Part shown: one piece after another, positions 19,722-28,026 of the stretch
Position numbering within the stretch: the stretch's first letter is position 1
How the letters are laid out: each line of letters starts with the position of its first letter
NCBI RefSeq assembly: GCF_018499875.1
Contig: NZ_JAHBAY010000004.1
Span: 372,001-436,000 of the forward strand
DNA from: Kineosporia corallincola
GTDB lineage: Bacteria > Actinomycetota > Actinomycetes > Actinomycetales > Kineosporiaceae
Reading direction: 5' to 3'
Length of the DNA: 64,000 nucleotides
Program-made: the position numbers and the translations under genes
The notes under the pieces: generated by a model
What the model saw: the letters and a program-made list of their open reading frames with translations, nothing else
What the model was told of the DNA's origin: nothing
Databases searched by the model: none

Positions 19722-20174
19722 ATGTCCGATACGCGCAGTCGCAATGTGGCAGTACCCAGGCGTCGCCGCGTTCCGCGACGGGTCGAGCCCACCATCAGCC
19801 TCCACCGTGACGACGGTGGGACTTGTGAGGCGTGTGGCGCCATTTGGCCCTGTTCGGGGATTCTCTCCACGCTCCGGACGGGCCGGGTCGACCTGCCGCT
19901 CGTCAACGGACGGGGTTATCACACCGGGGTCGCCGTCACCGCGGCGATCATGGACGACCTCGTCATCCTCTGGGCCGGGGACCGGACCCTGGCGGTGCTC
20001 CACCGGGGCCCGCTCGCGGACTGGTTGTGGTGCCCCGGTGGGCGACGGCTGATCCAGGACGACATCGTGCTCTACGACCATGACGGTCGTCTGGGCCTGA
20101 CGATCGATGAGGAGGCTGCGTACTTCGTGGACGAGCAGGCGGTCGAGACGCTCCGGTCGGTGATCATGCGATGA
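19722..20174 (+). CDS. Small CxxC protein, divergent from the XRE regulator
   Basis: About 150 residues. An Arg-rich start is followed by DGGTCEACGAIWPCSG, three Cys in a CxxC-x5-C arrangement that could bind zinc, then a beta-rich half (DDLVILWAGDRTLAVLHRG). No family name recognised; similar small Cys proteins commonly sit beside WhiJ/DUF397 loci. The start is uncertain: ATG 19722, ATG 19677 and TTG 19638 are all in frame and none has a strong ribosome site. Its stop overlaps the next gene as ATGA. Confidence 0.65.
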   Translation: MSDTRSRNVAVPRRRRVPRRVEPTISLHRDDGGTCEACGAIWPCSGILSTLRTGRVDLPLVNGRGYHTGVAVTAAIMDDLVILWAGDRTLAVLHRGPLADWLWCPGGRRLIQDDIVLYDHDGRLGLTIDEEAAYFVDEQAVETLRSVIMR

Positions 20175-20530
20175 CCGTGATCCCGAGGCAGGAAGGAACG
20201 TCGTCGGCGGAGCTGATGTCCCAGTTGCGGGCCGAACTGTCCGAACTGGAAAGGACTCTCGTGGGGCCCGGGGGCCAGGTCCGGTCGGAGGGGGACGCGG
20301 TCCGGGCGGTGGCGCGGCGGCGGATGCGGCACACGGTCGAGGCGCTGACCTTCGTGCTCGACGCCCATCCGGTGGACGGAACGGGGCGGTGCCACACCTG
20401 TGGCCGGCTCCGCAGGTGCCCGGCCTCGGAACTGCTCAGGGCCTGGGTGTCCGGGTGGCTGAACACCGGTGGGCTGGCCGACCGCAGGGAGGGGGACCCG
20501 GAACTGGTGTCGAGCCGGCGGCTCGCCTAA
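20171..20530 (+). CDS. Small CxxC protein, second of the pair
   Basis: 119 residues. A helical N-terminal half (LMSQLRAELSELERTLVGPG) precedes GRCHTCGRLRRCP, again CxxC-x5-C, suggesting the same small zinc-binding element as the upstream protein. The ATG overlaps the upstream stop by four bases, so the two are made together. Function unknown; the location opposite a WhiJ-like regulator suggests a shared regulatory circuit. Confidence 0.68.
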   Translation: MTVIPRQEGTSSAELMSQLRAELSELERTLVGPGGQVRSEGDAVRAVARRRMRHTVEALTFVLDAHPVDGTGRCHTCGRLRRCPASELLRAWVSGWLNTGGLADRREGDPELVSSRRLA

Positions 20531-20771
20531 GGGTTCCCACCTGTTCACCGGACGGACCGCCGACGAGCCCGGCGGGACCGGACGAGAACGGGCGGGACGA
20601 GCGAGACAGGGGCAACGGGCGGATGTGGTGACAGACGAGGGTGGGGCGGCGGTCGATGGTGCCGCCGCCTGGGTGCCTCACCCTCACGAGCGGGGAAAGC
20701 GGTGGTGCCCCGTGGCGTTGCAGAAACTTCCCGGCCGGTCGCGGGGTCCTGGCCGGGGAGTTCCTGGAAGG

Positions 20772-21062
20772 TCACGTGGACGAGTGCGCGAGACGGAGGT
20801 GGTGTTTCTGATGACTGCGTGAGTGCTCGGCAGGAGCGTCGAAGATCACGACCGTGCGACCGAGACCTCCCCGGAGGTCGACATCCTCCAGCACGGCCGG
20901 ATCGGGAAGGGAGTATTCGCCGGGCGGCAGCGAGATCGTGCCTCCGCCGGCGTCCCGGACCTCCTCGGCGACCTCCCGGAGCACTCGGGACGGGTCGTCC
21001 CCGGGCGTCAGGTACTGCGACAGGTGGTACGTGCCGGACGGCTCAGGGGCGATGTCCTTCAT
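20772..21062 (-). pseudogene. Possible N-terminal fragment of a right-handed beta-helix (pectate-lyase-like) protein
   Basis: An open frame of 96 residues from ATG 21062. The segment GGGTISLPPGEYSLP, then LEDVDLRGGLGRTVVIFDA, looks like the first coils of a pectate-lyase-superfamily beta-helix, but the frame stops soon after, where a full protein would continue for several hundred residues. No ribosome site is evident, and the sequence after FDAPAEHS does not look coding. I read it as a remnant, with the alternative that it is a chance frame. Confidence 0.35.
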
Positions 21063-21075
21063 AACAAAAGCATCA

Positions 21076-21166
21076 CGGTGGGTCACGGGTGGCGCGACTC
21101 GAGTCGCACGCGGACCATCCCCCCGCACGCATCCCTCTCTCGGGAACGTGCGCCCGTGACCCACCG
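21076..21166. repeat. Nested inverted repeats
   Basis: Bases 21076-21089 and 21153-21166 are perfect 14-base inverted copies, 63 bases apart. Between them, 21094-21107 is a perfect 14-base palindrome centred on an XhoI site. Together they could fold as a cruciform or a long RNA stem, or serve as a binding site. The stretch lies in the poorly coding region between the CxxC genes and the small genes at 21.3-21.9 kb. Confidence 0.6.
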
Positions 21167-21309
21167 CAATCGGTGTGATCGTGCACAAGGTTCCCGGCGG
21201 CCTACGGGCGCTGCGGGGTGAGCCGGTCGCCGGGGGCCCTGTGCACGATCACGGCGAGATCTCCCGGGCCGGGCGGGGGTGGGCGTGGCGCGCGTCCATC
21301 CCCGCCCCT

Positions 21310-21525
21310 TCAGGTCCGGTCGTCGTGCTGCGGGTGCGCGTGCACGCAGCAGTAGTGCGAGTCCAGCGGAAGGCAGACGCTGAACGGCCAGAGCACCACC
21401 CAGTCACTCTTCCTCGGGCGTGGTTCGGGCAGGTCGCGCAGTTCGCGCACGGACGGCCCGGCCGCCCGGTGGTGCGGCATCCGGCGGAACTCCAGCCGGC
21501 CGCCCGCCGTCGTGCTCTCTGACAT
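21310..21525 (-). CDS. Small protein of unknown function (71 residues)
   Basis: Starts at ATG 21525 with AGGGGG about ten bases upstream and runs to 21310. Contains SDWVVLWPFSVCLPLDSHYC and a His-rich end. No family recognised. It is divergent from the small gene at 21627, and the roughly 100-base gap between them probably holds both promoters. Codon composition is plausible, but a protein this short cannot be confirmed by eye. Confidence 0.45.
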   Translation of the reverse strand: MSESTTAGGRLEFRRMPHHRAAGPSVRELRDLPEPRPRKSDWVVLWPFSVCLPLDSHYCCVHAHPQHDDRT

Positions 21526-21626
21526 GACGCCGATTCCCCCTGTACTTGCGCGGTAACACCAGTGACGCTGTGTAATGTACTGATCGATGGGTCGCGGAAG
21601 TGCGCAAGACACGGGGGAAACTGGTC

Positions 21627-21926
21627 ATGGCAGAAGTGGCGAGTGATTTCGGCAGCGAGACGGCCGGTCCGCACGACGATCCCGTCACGGTGACCCGCCC
21701 CGGCCAGGTCACCGAACTGTCCCTCAGGCTCAGTCCCGACCTGCACGGGCAACTGCTCTCGATGTTCGCCGAGTACGGCATCGACTCGGTGGAAGACGGT
21801 CTGCTGAAGTCGCTCGGCCTCTGGCGCTACCTCGACCGGGCCCTGCACCGGGGGCATCGGCTGGTGGTGGTCGATCCCCGCAGCCCGCAGGGCCCGTTCG
21901 ACGTCATTGATCTGCGCGACTGGTGA
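21627..21926 (+). CDS. Small protein of unknown function (99 residues)
   Basis: ATG 21627 has GGGGGAAAC just upstream. The centre, VTELSLRLSPDLHGQLLSMF then EYGIDSVEDGLLKSLGLWRY, suggests a strand followed by two helices, a layout also seen in small ribbon-helix-helix proteins, but no specific family is recognised. It ends 10 bases before the convergent GMC oxidoreductase stop. Confidence 0.55.
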   Translation: MAEVASDFGSETAGPHDDPVTVTRPGQVTELSLRLSPDLHGQLLSMFAEYGIDSVEDGLLKSLGLWRYLDRALHRGHRLVVVDPRSPQGPFDVIDLRDW

Positions 21927-21935
21927 AACCGCCTG

Positions 21936-23591
21936 TCAGTGGCCGGATCCGATGAAGTCGGCGACCCGCTCGCCGAGCATCACCGCGGTCGCGGCCGGTC
22001 CGCGCGAGGGCGTGGTCGGCAGAATCGAGGTGTCCGCCACCCGTAACCCGGTGACGCCGTGCACGCGTCCGTACTGGTCCACCACCGCGTCCGGGTCGTC
22101 GCCGGGGCCCATCGCGCAGCTGCCGCAGGCGTGGATGGCGGTGCCCAGGTGGCCGAGCATCCAGGTGTCCAGCCGGGCGTCGTCGTCCAGGGTGTCCTGG
22201 TCCAGTTCACCCAGCGCGCGGAAATACGGTGCGAAAGCCCGCGTCCGTAGCAGGTTCACCGCCACCCGGACCACCTCGCGCATGCGCCGCAGGTCTTCCG
22301 GTGAGCTCAGGTAGTGGTAGTCGATCTCGGGCTGCACGTGCGGGTCGGCCGAGACGGTGGTGATCTGCCCGCGCGAGAGCGCCTGCTGCACCGCCACCGA
22401 GAACGCCAGGTCGTTGCGTGTGGCTGCCTGCTGCATCACCCGGCGCAGCGAAACGCCTTTCAGGTCGCGCAGGATCGCGGCCGAACGGTGCAGAACCGGC
22501 AGCAGTCCGCGCAGCCGCACCCGGCGCCCGGTGTGCAGGCCCAGAGCCTCGGCCAGAGGGCGCAGCTGGGGCAGGATCTCCAGGTCGCCGTCGTGTGCCG
22601 AGCCGGACGAGCTGAAGTTCAGCACGCTCTGGAACATGTCGCGCTGCCGTCGCCCGGTGAGCCGGCGCCGGGGCGTCCAGGTGATGGAGATGTCCGGGTG
22701 GTCGGAGAAGTTCTTGCCCACGCCGGGGGCGTCACGCACCACCGCGATCCCGGCCGCCTCTAGTTCCCGGGCCGGGCCGATGCCCGAAAGCGCAAGCAGG
22801 TGCGGCGATTTGATCGCCCCGGCGCTGAGCACGACCAGCGGGGCGTCGATCGTGGAGACCCGGCCGTGCGCGTCCTCCACCTCCACCCCCGTCACCCGGG
22901 TGCCGTCGAGCAGCACGCGCCGGGCCGTGGTGTCGCCGCGCACGGTGAGGTTCGGCCGGTCGCGGTGCGGGTTGACGTAGGCGATGCCGGTGTTGATCCG
23001 CACGCCGTCCACGGCGTTCACCGGCAGCGGCCCGTAACCCGGTGTCTGCTCGGCGTTCTTGTCCGGCTCGGCGGCGAAGCCGAGCTCGGCGCAGGCCTCG
23101 GCGAACGCCCGGGTGACCGGATGGGCGTTCTGCGGCGCCCGGCGCACCGGGATCGGGCCGGCGTCCCCGTGCAGGTCCGATCCCGGGTGGTCGAGGTCGG
23201 TCTCCAGCCTGCGGTAGTAGGGCAGGCACCGCTCGTAGGTCCACTCGGTGTTGCCCGCGGCGGCCCAGGTGTCGAAGTCGGCCCGCCGGGCGCGGACGAA
23301 GTAGGTGCCGTTCAGGGCCGTGGAACCGCCGAGGATCCGGCCCCGGGCCACCAGGTAGGTCAGGTGCGGGGTGAGCCGGGCCAGGAAGGCCCAGTTGTTC
23401 GGGTGCCCCGGCATGGCCGCGCCGAGCCCGCCGGCGTCGAGGATCTCGGGTGGGAAGGCCTGCGTGGTGGTGACGTCGGGCCCGGCCTCCAGCAGCAGCA
23501 CCCGGCAGGACGGGTTCTCGCTCAGGCGCACCGCCAGCGGCGCGCCGGACGCCCCGGCGCCCACCACCACCACGTCGAACCCGCTTGTCAC
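21936..23591 (-). CDS. GMC-family flavin oxidoreductase, MftG-like
   Basis: 551 residues. VVVGAGASGAPLAVRLSE is the FAD-binding start; GGSTALNGTYFVRARRADFD is the second GMC signature. The C-terminal HACGSCAMG supplies the catalytic His, and PTTPSRGPAATAVMLGERVA replaces the usual Asn-containing end. These last features resemble the mycofactocin-associated GMC enzymes (MftG/Rv0697 group), which act in alcohol oxidation linked to the mycofactocin redox cofactor; that link is from memory of the family. No mycofactocin biosynthesis genes are nearby. Starts with GTG 23591. Confidence 0.85.
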   Translation of the reverse strand: MTSGFDVVVVGAGASGAPLAVRLSENPSCRVLLLEAGPDVTTTQAFPPEILDAGGLGAAMPGHPNNWAFLARLTPHLTYLVARGRILGGSTALNGTYFVRARRADFDTWAAAGNTEWTYERCLPYYRRLETDLDHPGSDLHGDAGPIPVRRAPQNAHPVTRAFAEACAELGFAAEPDKNAEQTPGYGPLPVNAVDGVRINTGIAYVNPHRDRPNLTVRGDTTARRVLLDGTRVTGVEVEDAHGRVSTIDAPLVVLSAGAIKSPHLLALSGIGPARELEAAGIAVVRDAPGVGKNFSDHPDISITWTPRRRLTGRRQRDMFQSVLNFSSSGSAHDGDLEILPQLRPLAEALGLHTGRRVRLRGLLPVLHRSAAILRDLKGVSLRRVMQQAATRNDLAFSVAVQQALSRGQITTVSADPHVQPEIDYHYLSSPEDLRRMREVVRVAVNLLRTRAFAPYFRALGELDQDTLDDDARLDTWMLGHLGTAIHACGSCAMGPGDDPDAVVDQYGRVHGVTGLRVADTSILPTTPSRGPAATAVMLGERVADFIGSGH

Positions 23592-23632
23592 CCGGCCAAT
23601 CTAATCGACCGCCGGGTGACGGCGGACGCCGG

Positions 23633-25015
23633 TCACGCGGTATCGCTCAGCCGGGCACGCAGGTCCTGGCCGGTGCGCCCGACCTCGGCCAGCCGTACGG
23701 CGCTCACCCGGCCGCGGGCCAGGGCCATCGCCTGCCGGGTCCGCGCGTAGCGCCGGCGCAGGGCGGCGGCGACGCTGAGCGCGGAGGGTGTCTCGGCGGC
23801 GACCGCGATCGAGAGGGCGGTGGCGACCAGGACCAGGATGCTGACGCCGCTCAGCGCCGTCCTCAAGCCGGCCGCACCCGCCACCGCGCCGATGAGTGGG
23901 GGCCCGGCGAGCGGCCCGACGTAGCCGACCGTGGAGGCCAGCCCCACGCCCTTGGCCCCGTTGAGCAGGCCGGCCCGTCCGATCGCCAGCGGGTACACGT
24001 TGGCCAGACCCAGGCCGACCAGCAGAAAGCCGCTCAGGGCCATCGCCAGGCTGCCGCCGAACGCCGTGGTCAGGGTGCCGGTGGCGGCCAGTACGGTGCC
24101 GCCGATCAGCACCCGGGCGTCGCCGCAGCGGGCGATCAGCCGGTGCCCGGCGAGCCGCCCGGTGGCCATCGCGAGGCTGAACAGCGCGTAGCCGGCGGCG
24201 GCCAGGCCCGGGGCGGCGTGCAGGTTCTCGCGCAGGTGCAGGGCGCCCCAGTCGCCGAGCGCGCCCTCGGCGAACGACGTGCAGGCGGCGATGGCACCGA
24301 GGGCGATCAGCACGCCGGCGTGCGAGGAGAACCGGCCTGCCGAGGGCGGAAGCGGTTGCACCGGCTTCAGATTGACCGCGATGGAGGGCGGGCCGGCGGG
24401 TTCGGGCAGCAGCGTGCGGCGGCCCCGGCTCTTCGCGTGCCGGCCCTGGCGGCTGTGCGCGGAGCGTTCCAGCGGCGGTTCGACCACCTTCGGCAGCACC
24501 GTGGCCAGCCAGCCGCAGATCAGCAGCGAGGCCAGGGTGATGAGCGAAAGGTGCAGCACGGCAGGAAGAAATCCGGCGAGCAGGCCACCGGTTGCGGAAC
24601 CGGCCAGCCCGCCCAGGCTGAACACGGCGTGCAGGGACGACATCACGGGCCGTTTCGCCCGGGCCTCCACCTCGACGCCCAGGCTGTTCGCCGCGACGTT
24701 CGCGGCGCCGCTGGCGGTTCCGAAAACCAGCAGCGCGAGGCATAGTTCGGTGAGGTTACCGGTCAGTGCGGGGAGCGGGAGGCTGACGGTGAAGGCCGCG
24801 ACCGTGATCAGCCCGACCCGTTTGGCGCCGAAACGTGCGCAAAGAGAACCGGTTACCTGCATACTGGCCAGAGCGCCCAGGGATATGCAGAACAGGGCGG
24901 CTCCGAGAGTGCCTGTGGTCAGGTCGAGTTCCCGGGATACATCGGGAACCCGGGCCGCCCAGCTTCCGAACGTGATGCCGTTCAGGGCGAAAAAGATCGC
25001 GGCAGCGATAAACAC
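23633..25015 (-). CDS. MFS transporter
   Basis: 460 residues, about 12 membrane helices with a cytoplasmic loop of about 60 residues in the middle. The start FALNGITFGSWAARVPDVSR is shared with the MFS protein at 32057-33295, so the two are paralogues of the same drug/metabolite-exporter subgroup. Substrate unknown. GTG 25015 has GAGGAC ahead of it. It lies 41 bases upstream of the GMC oxidoreductase on the same strand and may be co-transcribed. Confidence 0.88.
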   Translation of the reverse strand: MFIAAAIFFALNGITFGSWAARVPDVSRELDLTTGTLGAALFCISLGALASMQVTGSLCARFGAKRVGLITVAAFTVSLPLPALTGNLTELCLALLVFGTASGAANVAANSLGVEVEARAKRPVMSSLHAVFSLGGLAGSATGGLLAGFLPAVLHLSLITLASLLICGWLATVLPKVVEPPLERSAHSRQGRHAKSRGRRTLLPEPAGPPSIAVNLKPVQPLPPSAGRFSSHAGVLIALGAIAACTSFAEGALGDWGALHLRENLHAAPGLAAAGYALFSLAMATGRLAGHRLIARCGDARVLIGGTVLAATGTLTTAFGGSLAMALSGFLLVGLGLANVYPLAIGRAGLLNGAKGVGLASTVGYVGPLAGPPLIGAVAGAAGLRTALSGVSILVLVATALSIAVAAETPSALSVAAALRRRYARTRQAMALARGRVSAVRLAEVGRTGQDLRARLSDTA

Positions 25016-25441
25016 AGGAGTGTCCTCAAGTTGTCGGCACGCCTGCGGTCATGGGGTGGTCGTGTGGTGCTGCGACCCACGAGACACCCGGCGGTCGTGA
25101 GGAGTTCGAGAAGGACCGCTCAACAGGCGATTGCTTGGCCCCCGTGGCCAGACGCCTCCAGCCTGCGGGTTCGCCCCGGGCGTGGCAATTCGAGAGGACC
25201 TCGTCGGCGTTCATGGGATGACCTGCGGTTTCGTCACCTACGGCGGCGTAGGGGAATCGTTGTCGTGCGGCGACGGTGATACCCCCGGCCGAAAGATTCC
25301 CCGGAATGGCCGATCGGACGACCCGGCTGAGGGGTGAACGACCGTCACCCATTACTGGCGAAACGGTCGCCGCCCGGTCACTTTCCGTTCTTCTGCGGCG
25401 GATTGACTGCCGACGACGACGATCGTGTGGGGATGGGGCGA
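25016..25441. other. 426-base divergent intergenic region, no gene supported
   Basis: Separates the minus-strand MFS gene from the plus-strand four-TM protein. Short open frames exist on both strands but none looks like a protein. I looked for known riboswitch cores and found none. It presumably holds two divergent promoters. Confidence 0.6.
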
Positions 25442-26722
25442 ATGCACCGGCGGCTGACGGTTGGGCTGTTCGGCCGATTCCGGCTGGGCCGGGCCCGGGG
25501 TTCCACCCCGCAGCTGCTGATGGCCGCCGGCGTCACCGTTCTCGCCATGGCCCTGCTGGCCGGGGTGCTCGGGTGGCAGGGGCTCGCGCGCCGGGCGGAC
25601 GCCCTGGAACGGGCCCGGGCCGAGACCGCGCAGCAGGTGCGGATCCAGACGGCGCGCACGTCGCTGGTGATCGCCGACACGGCTGCCGGCACCGACGTGC
25701 TGACCGGCGCCGACCCCACGGTGTTCCGCTACCGGCTCTTCGCCTACAAGGCCCAGAACGCCACGATCGGCCTGGTCACCTCGGCCCGTACCGACGCCGA
25801 CGCGGCCACGCTGGCCACCGCGAACAACTACCTCACGGCCTACGCGATGCAGGTGCAGGCGGCCCGCACCCTGGCCCGGGACGGGCGGGACGAGACGGCG
25901 GCGGACACCCTCGCCGAGGCCTCGGCCGTGCTGCACCAGCAGGTGCTTCCCCGGCTCGCCGAGGTGCGGCGGACTGGTCAGGAGCGTCTGGACGACGACG
26001 TGTCGGCCGCCGGCACCGCCCCGCTGATCGCGCTGGCGGCCTCGCTCGTCGCGATCGCCGCGATCGTCGCCGTGCACCTGTGGCTCACCCGCCGCACCCG
26101 GCGTCTGCTGAACCCCCGGCTGGCCGCCGGGGTGCTGGCGCTGGTCGTGGTGACGATCGCCGGCGTCGTGGTGGTGGACGCCGGTCGGCAGCAGGTGCTG
26201 CTGGCGCGGGACGACGCGCTGCGGGTGGCGGACGCCGTGGTGGAGGCCCGGTTCGCGGCCTTCGACGCGCGCTCGGCCGAGGCGCTGGGGGCGCTCGGCG
26301 GAACCACGGTGCGGGACGAGGAGACCTGGGCCGGGTCGATCGGCGACGCCCGGGGTCACCTGGAGGTCGCGGCGTCGGACGGGTCGCGGCAGGTGCGCGA
26401 CGACGTGGCGAAGGTGTCGGACACGCTGGAGCACTACACCGGCGTGCACGACCGGCTGCTGACCGAGGCGGAGAAGGGCAACACCGCGCGGGTGCGGCAG
26501 ATGGCCTCGAACCCGGCGCCCGGCGGGGCGGTCGGGGCGTTCGAGAACTTCGACGCCTACAGCGGCGCGCTGCTGGCCCGGCAGGTGCAGTCGGCGGACG
26601 ACGCCTGGGCCGCGTCGGGTGAGAACCTGCGGCTCGTCGGGTGGCTCACCCTCGGGGCCGGTCTGCTGGCGGCCGTGCTGGGCTGGTCCGGGATCGCCGC
26701 GCGGCGTCGCGAGTACCGCTGA
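25442..26722 (+). CDS. Four-TM membrane protein with two similar extracytoplasmic helical domains
   Basis: About 426 residues. TM1 (VTVLAMALLAGVLGW) is followed by an outside helical region of about 160 residues, two adjacent TMs (LIALAASLVAIAAIVAVHLW and LAAGVLALVVVTIAGVVVVD), a second outside helical region of about 160, and a final TM (LTLGAGLLAAVLGWSGIA). The halves look like a tandem duplication of a four-helix-bundle sensor unit, but no signalling domain follows. Similar proteins in actinomycetes sit near Ser/Thr kinases; none is here. Start is ATG 25442 or ATG 25433. Confidence 0.7.
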   Translation: MHRRLTVGLFGRFRLGRARGSTPQLLMAAGVTVLAMALLAGVLGWQGLARRADALERARAETAQQVRIQTARTSLVIADTAAGTDVLTGADPTVFRYRLFAYKAQNATIGLVTSARTDADAATLATANNYLTAYAMQVQAARTLARDGRDETAADTLAEASAVLHQQVLPRLAEVRRTGQERLDDDVSAAGTAPLIALAASLVAIAAIVAVHLWLTRRTRRLLNPRLAAGVLALVVVTIAGVVVVDAGRQQVLLARDDALRVADAVVEARFAAFDARSAEALGALGGTTVRDEETWAGSIGDARGHLEVAASDGSRQVRDDVAKVSDTLEHYTGVHDRLLTEAEKGNTARVRQMASNPAPGGAVGAFENFDAYSGALLARQVQSADDAWAASGENLRLVGWLTLGAGLLAAVLGWSGIAARRREYR

Positions 26723-26745
26723 GTATGCGGCTAGCGTGCCGCTCC

Positions 26746-27324
26746 ATGTTCGACTTCACCCCGGCGACCAGCGAGGCCGCGCGGCTGCTGGAGGGGGTCC
26801 GTGAGGACCACTTCACGGCCTTGACGCCCTGCGACAAATGGCGGGTGGCCGAGCTTCTCGATCACCTGGCCGGACTGTGTCTTGCCTTCACCGCGGCTGC
26901 GGGCAAGACGTCGCCGTCCACCGGGGCGAGCTCGCCCGGCGACTGGCGGGAGCAGCTCCAGCACCGTCTGGCCACCCTGGCCGAGGCCTGGACGCACCCG
27001 ACGGCCTGGGAGGGGACGACCGAGGCCGGTGGCGTCACGATGCCCGGCCGCACCTGCGCGGTGGTCGCGCTGGACGAGGTGGTGGTGCACAGCTGGGACC
27101 TCGCCGTCGCGACCGGCCAGGAGGTGGTGGTGCATCCGCCGGTGGCCGCCACCCTGCACGGTTTCTGGAGCGCACGGGACGACACCGGGGCCGAGCTACC
27201 GCGCCGGGCGGAGATTTTCGGGCATCCGGTGGCGGTGCCGGTGACCGCGCCGGTGTTCGACCAGGTGCTCGGGCTGACCGGTCGCGATCCGCTGTGGCGG
27301 GCGGCGAGCCTCAGCCGGGGCTGA
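26746..27324 (+). CDS. TIGR03086-type metal-binding (DinB/mycothiol-fold) protein
   Basis: 192 residues. TPCDKWRVAELLDHLAGLC and LDEVVVHSWDLAVATG hold the two conserved His-containing helices of the mycothiol-dependent maleylpyruvate isomerase-like fold, used to bind a divalent metal. Members act as thiol-dependent enzymes or are uncharacterised; the substrate here is unknown. The start is ATG 26746, 23 bases after the preceding gene. The presence of this family fits a mycothiol-producing actinomycete. Confidence 0.85.
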   Translation: MFDFTPATSEAARLLEGVREDHFTALTPCDKWRVAELLDHLAGLCLAFTAAAGKTSPSTGASSPGDWREQLQHRLATLAEAWTHPTAWEGTTEAGGVTMPGRTCAVVALDEVVVHSWDLAVATGQEVVVHPPVAATLHGFWSARDDTGAELPRRAEIFGHPVAVPVTAPVFDQVLGLTGRDPLWRAASLSRG

Positions 27325-27351
27325 GGCCCGCCGCGGGCCGGCCCGATTCGG

Positions 27352-27389
27352 CCGGGCCGGCTCGATGTGGCCGGGCCGGCTCGATGTGG
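27352..27389. repeat. Two exact 19-bp tandem copies
   Basis: 27352-27370 and 27371-27389 are identical GC-rich 19-mers lying head to tail between two convergent stop codons. Probably replication slippage; no function suggested. Confidence 0.8.
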
Positions 27390-27394
27390 CCAAT

Positions 27395-27709
27395 TCAGTC
27401 GATCTCGGCCAGTGGCCAGCCACCTGCCGCCAGGTGGCCGGACACCCGGGCGACGTCCTCGGGGGAGGCGGCGTCGAGGGTGGCCTCGCCGATCATCCGT
27501 TCCACGTCGGCGGTGGTGATCTCGGCGCCGAGCTCGGCCTGCATGGCCAGGTCGGCGGCGATCTGCCGGACCTCCGCCCCGGTGAGTTCGCGGCGCAGCA
27601 GGCCGAGCAGGACCACGTAGTCCTGCTGCGGCACGCCGCTCGGGTACCCGGCCCGCAACCAGGCCACTACGCGGCTGACGATGGGGATGTCTTCGGGCAC
27701 CGGAATCAC
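27395..27709 (-). CDS. DUF3349 protein
   Basis: 104 residues with the DUF3349 pattern: RVVAWLRAGYPSGVPQQDYV, then LLGLLRRELTGAEV, typical of small helical actinobacterial proteins of unknown role. GTG 27709 overlaps the stop of the upstream two-TM gene as GTGA, so it is the last gene of the first phosphate-transport cassette. The second cassette lacks a copy. Confidence 0.85.
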   Translation of the reverse strand: MIPVPEDIPIVSRVVAWLRAGYPSGVPQQDYVVLLGLLRRELTGAEVRQIAADLAMQAELGAEITTADVERMIGEATLDAASPEDVARVSGHLAAGGWPLAEID

Positions 27710-28014
27710 TTGTCCTGGATTGTCGGGTAGATGCTGTCGAAGCTGACCTCCTGGCCGAAACCGGAAGCCACGATCACGACGATTCCGAGAACTACCACCA
27801 GCAGGACGACAGCGAAACACAGCCCGGCCAGCACCCGGCCGAGCGGGTGCGGTGCCGGGGCCACGCCGGGAGCGTGCTCCTCGGCGTCCCCGCCCGTGCC
27901 GTAGGCCAGGGACCGCACGCCCACCGCGAACAGCGCCGGCAGCCCGGCCCCCAGCGCCAGACCGGTGACCAGGATCTTCCAGAGGTCTTCCCACACCAGG
28001 GAGAGCGTGTGCAT
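27706..28014 (-). CDS. Small two-TM protein, partner of PiT transporter 1
   Basis: 102 residues with two hydrophobic segments (KILVTGLALGAGLPALFAVG and VLLVVVLGIVVIVASGFG). It follows the PiT gene by 12 bases and is almost the same as its counterpart at 29341-29649. Genes of this type regularly follow PiT in actinobacteria; it may help the transporter assemble or act. Over 60 bases in its middle are identical to the other copy. Confidence 0.85.
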   Translation of the reverse strand: MHTLSLVWEDLWKILVTGLALGAGLPALFAVGVRSLAYGTGGDAEEHAPGVAPAPHPLGRVLAGLCFAVVLLVVVLGIVVIVASGFGQEVSFDSIYPTIQDK

Positions 28015-28026
28015 CGCGTTGCCTCC

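Noticed and set aside
20531-20771. Short plus-strand frames after the second CxxC gene
   Set aside because: No plausible start or domain; treated as non-coding.
25016-25441. Possible riboswitch upstream of the MFS gene
   Set aside because: No known conserved core could be recognised on either strand.
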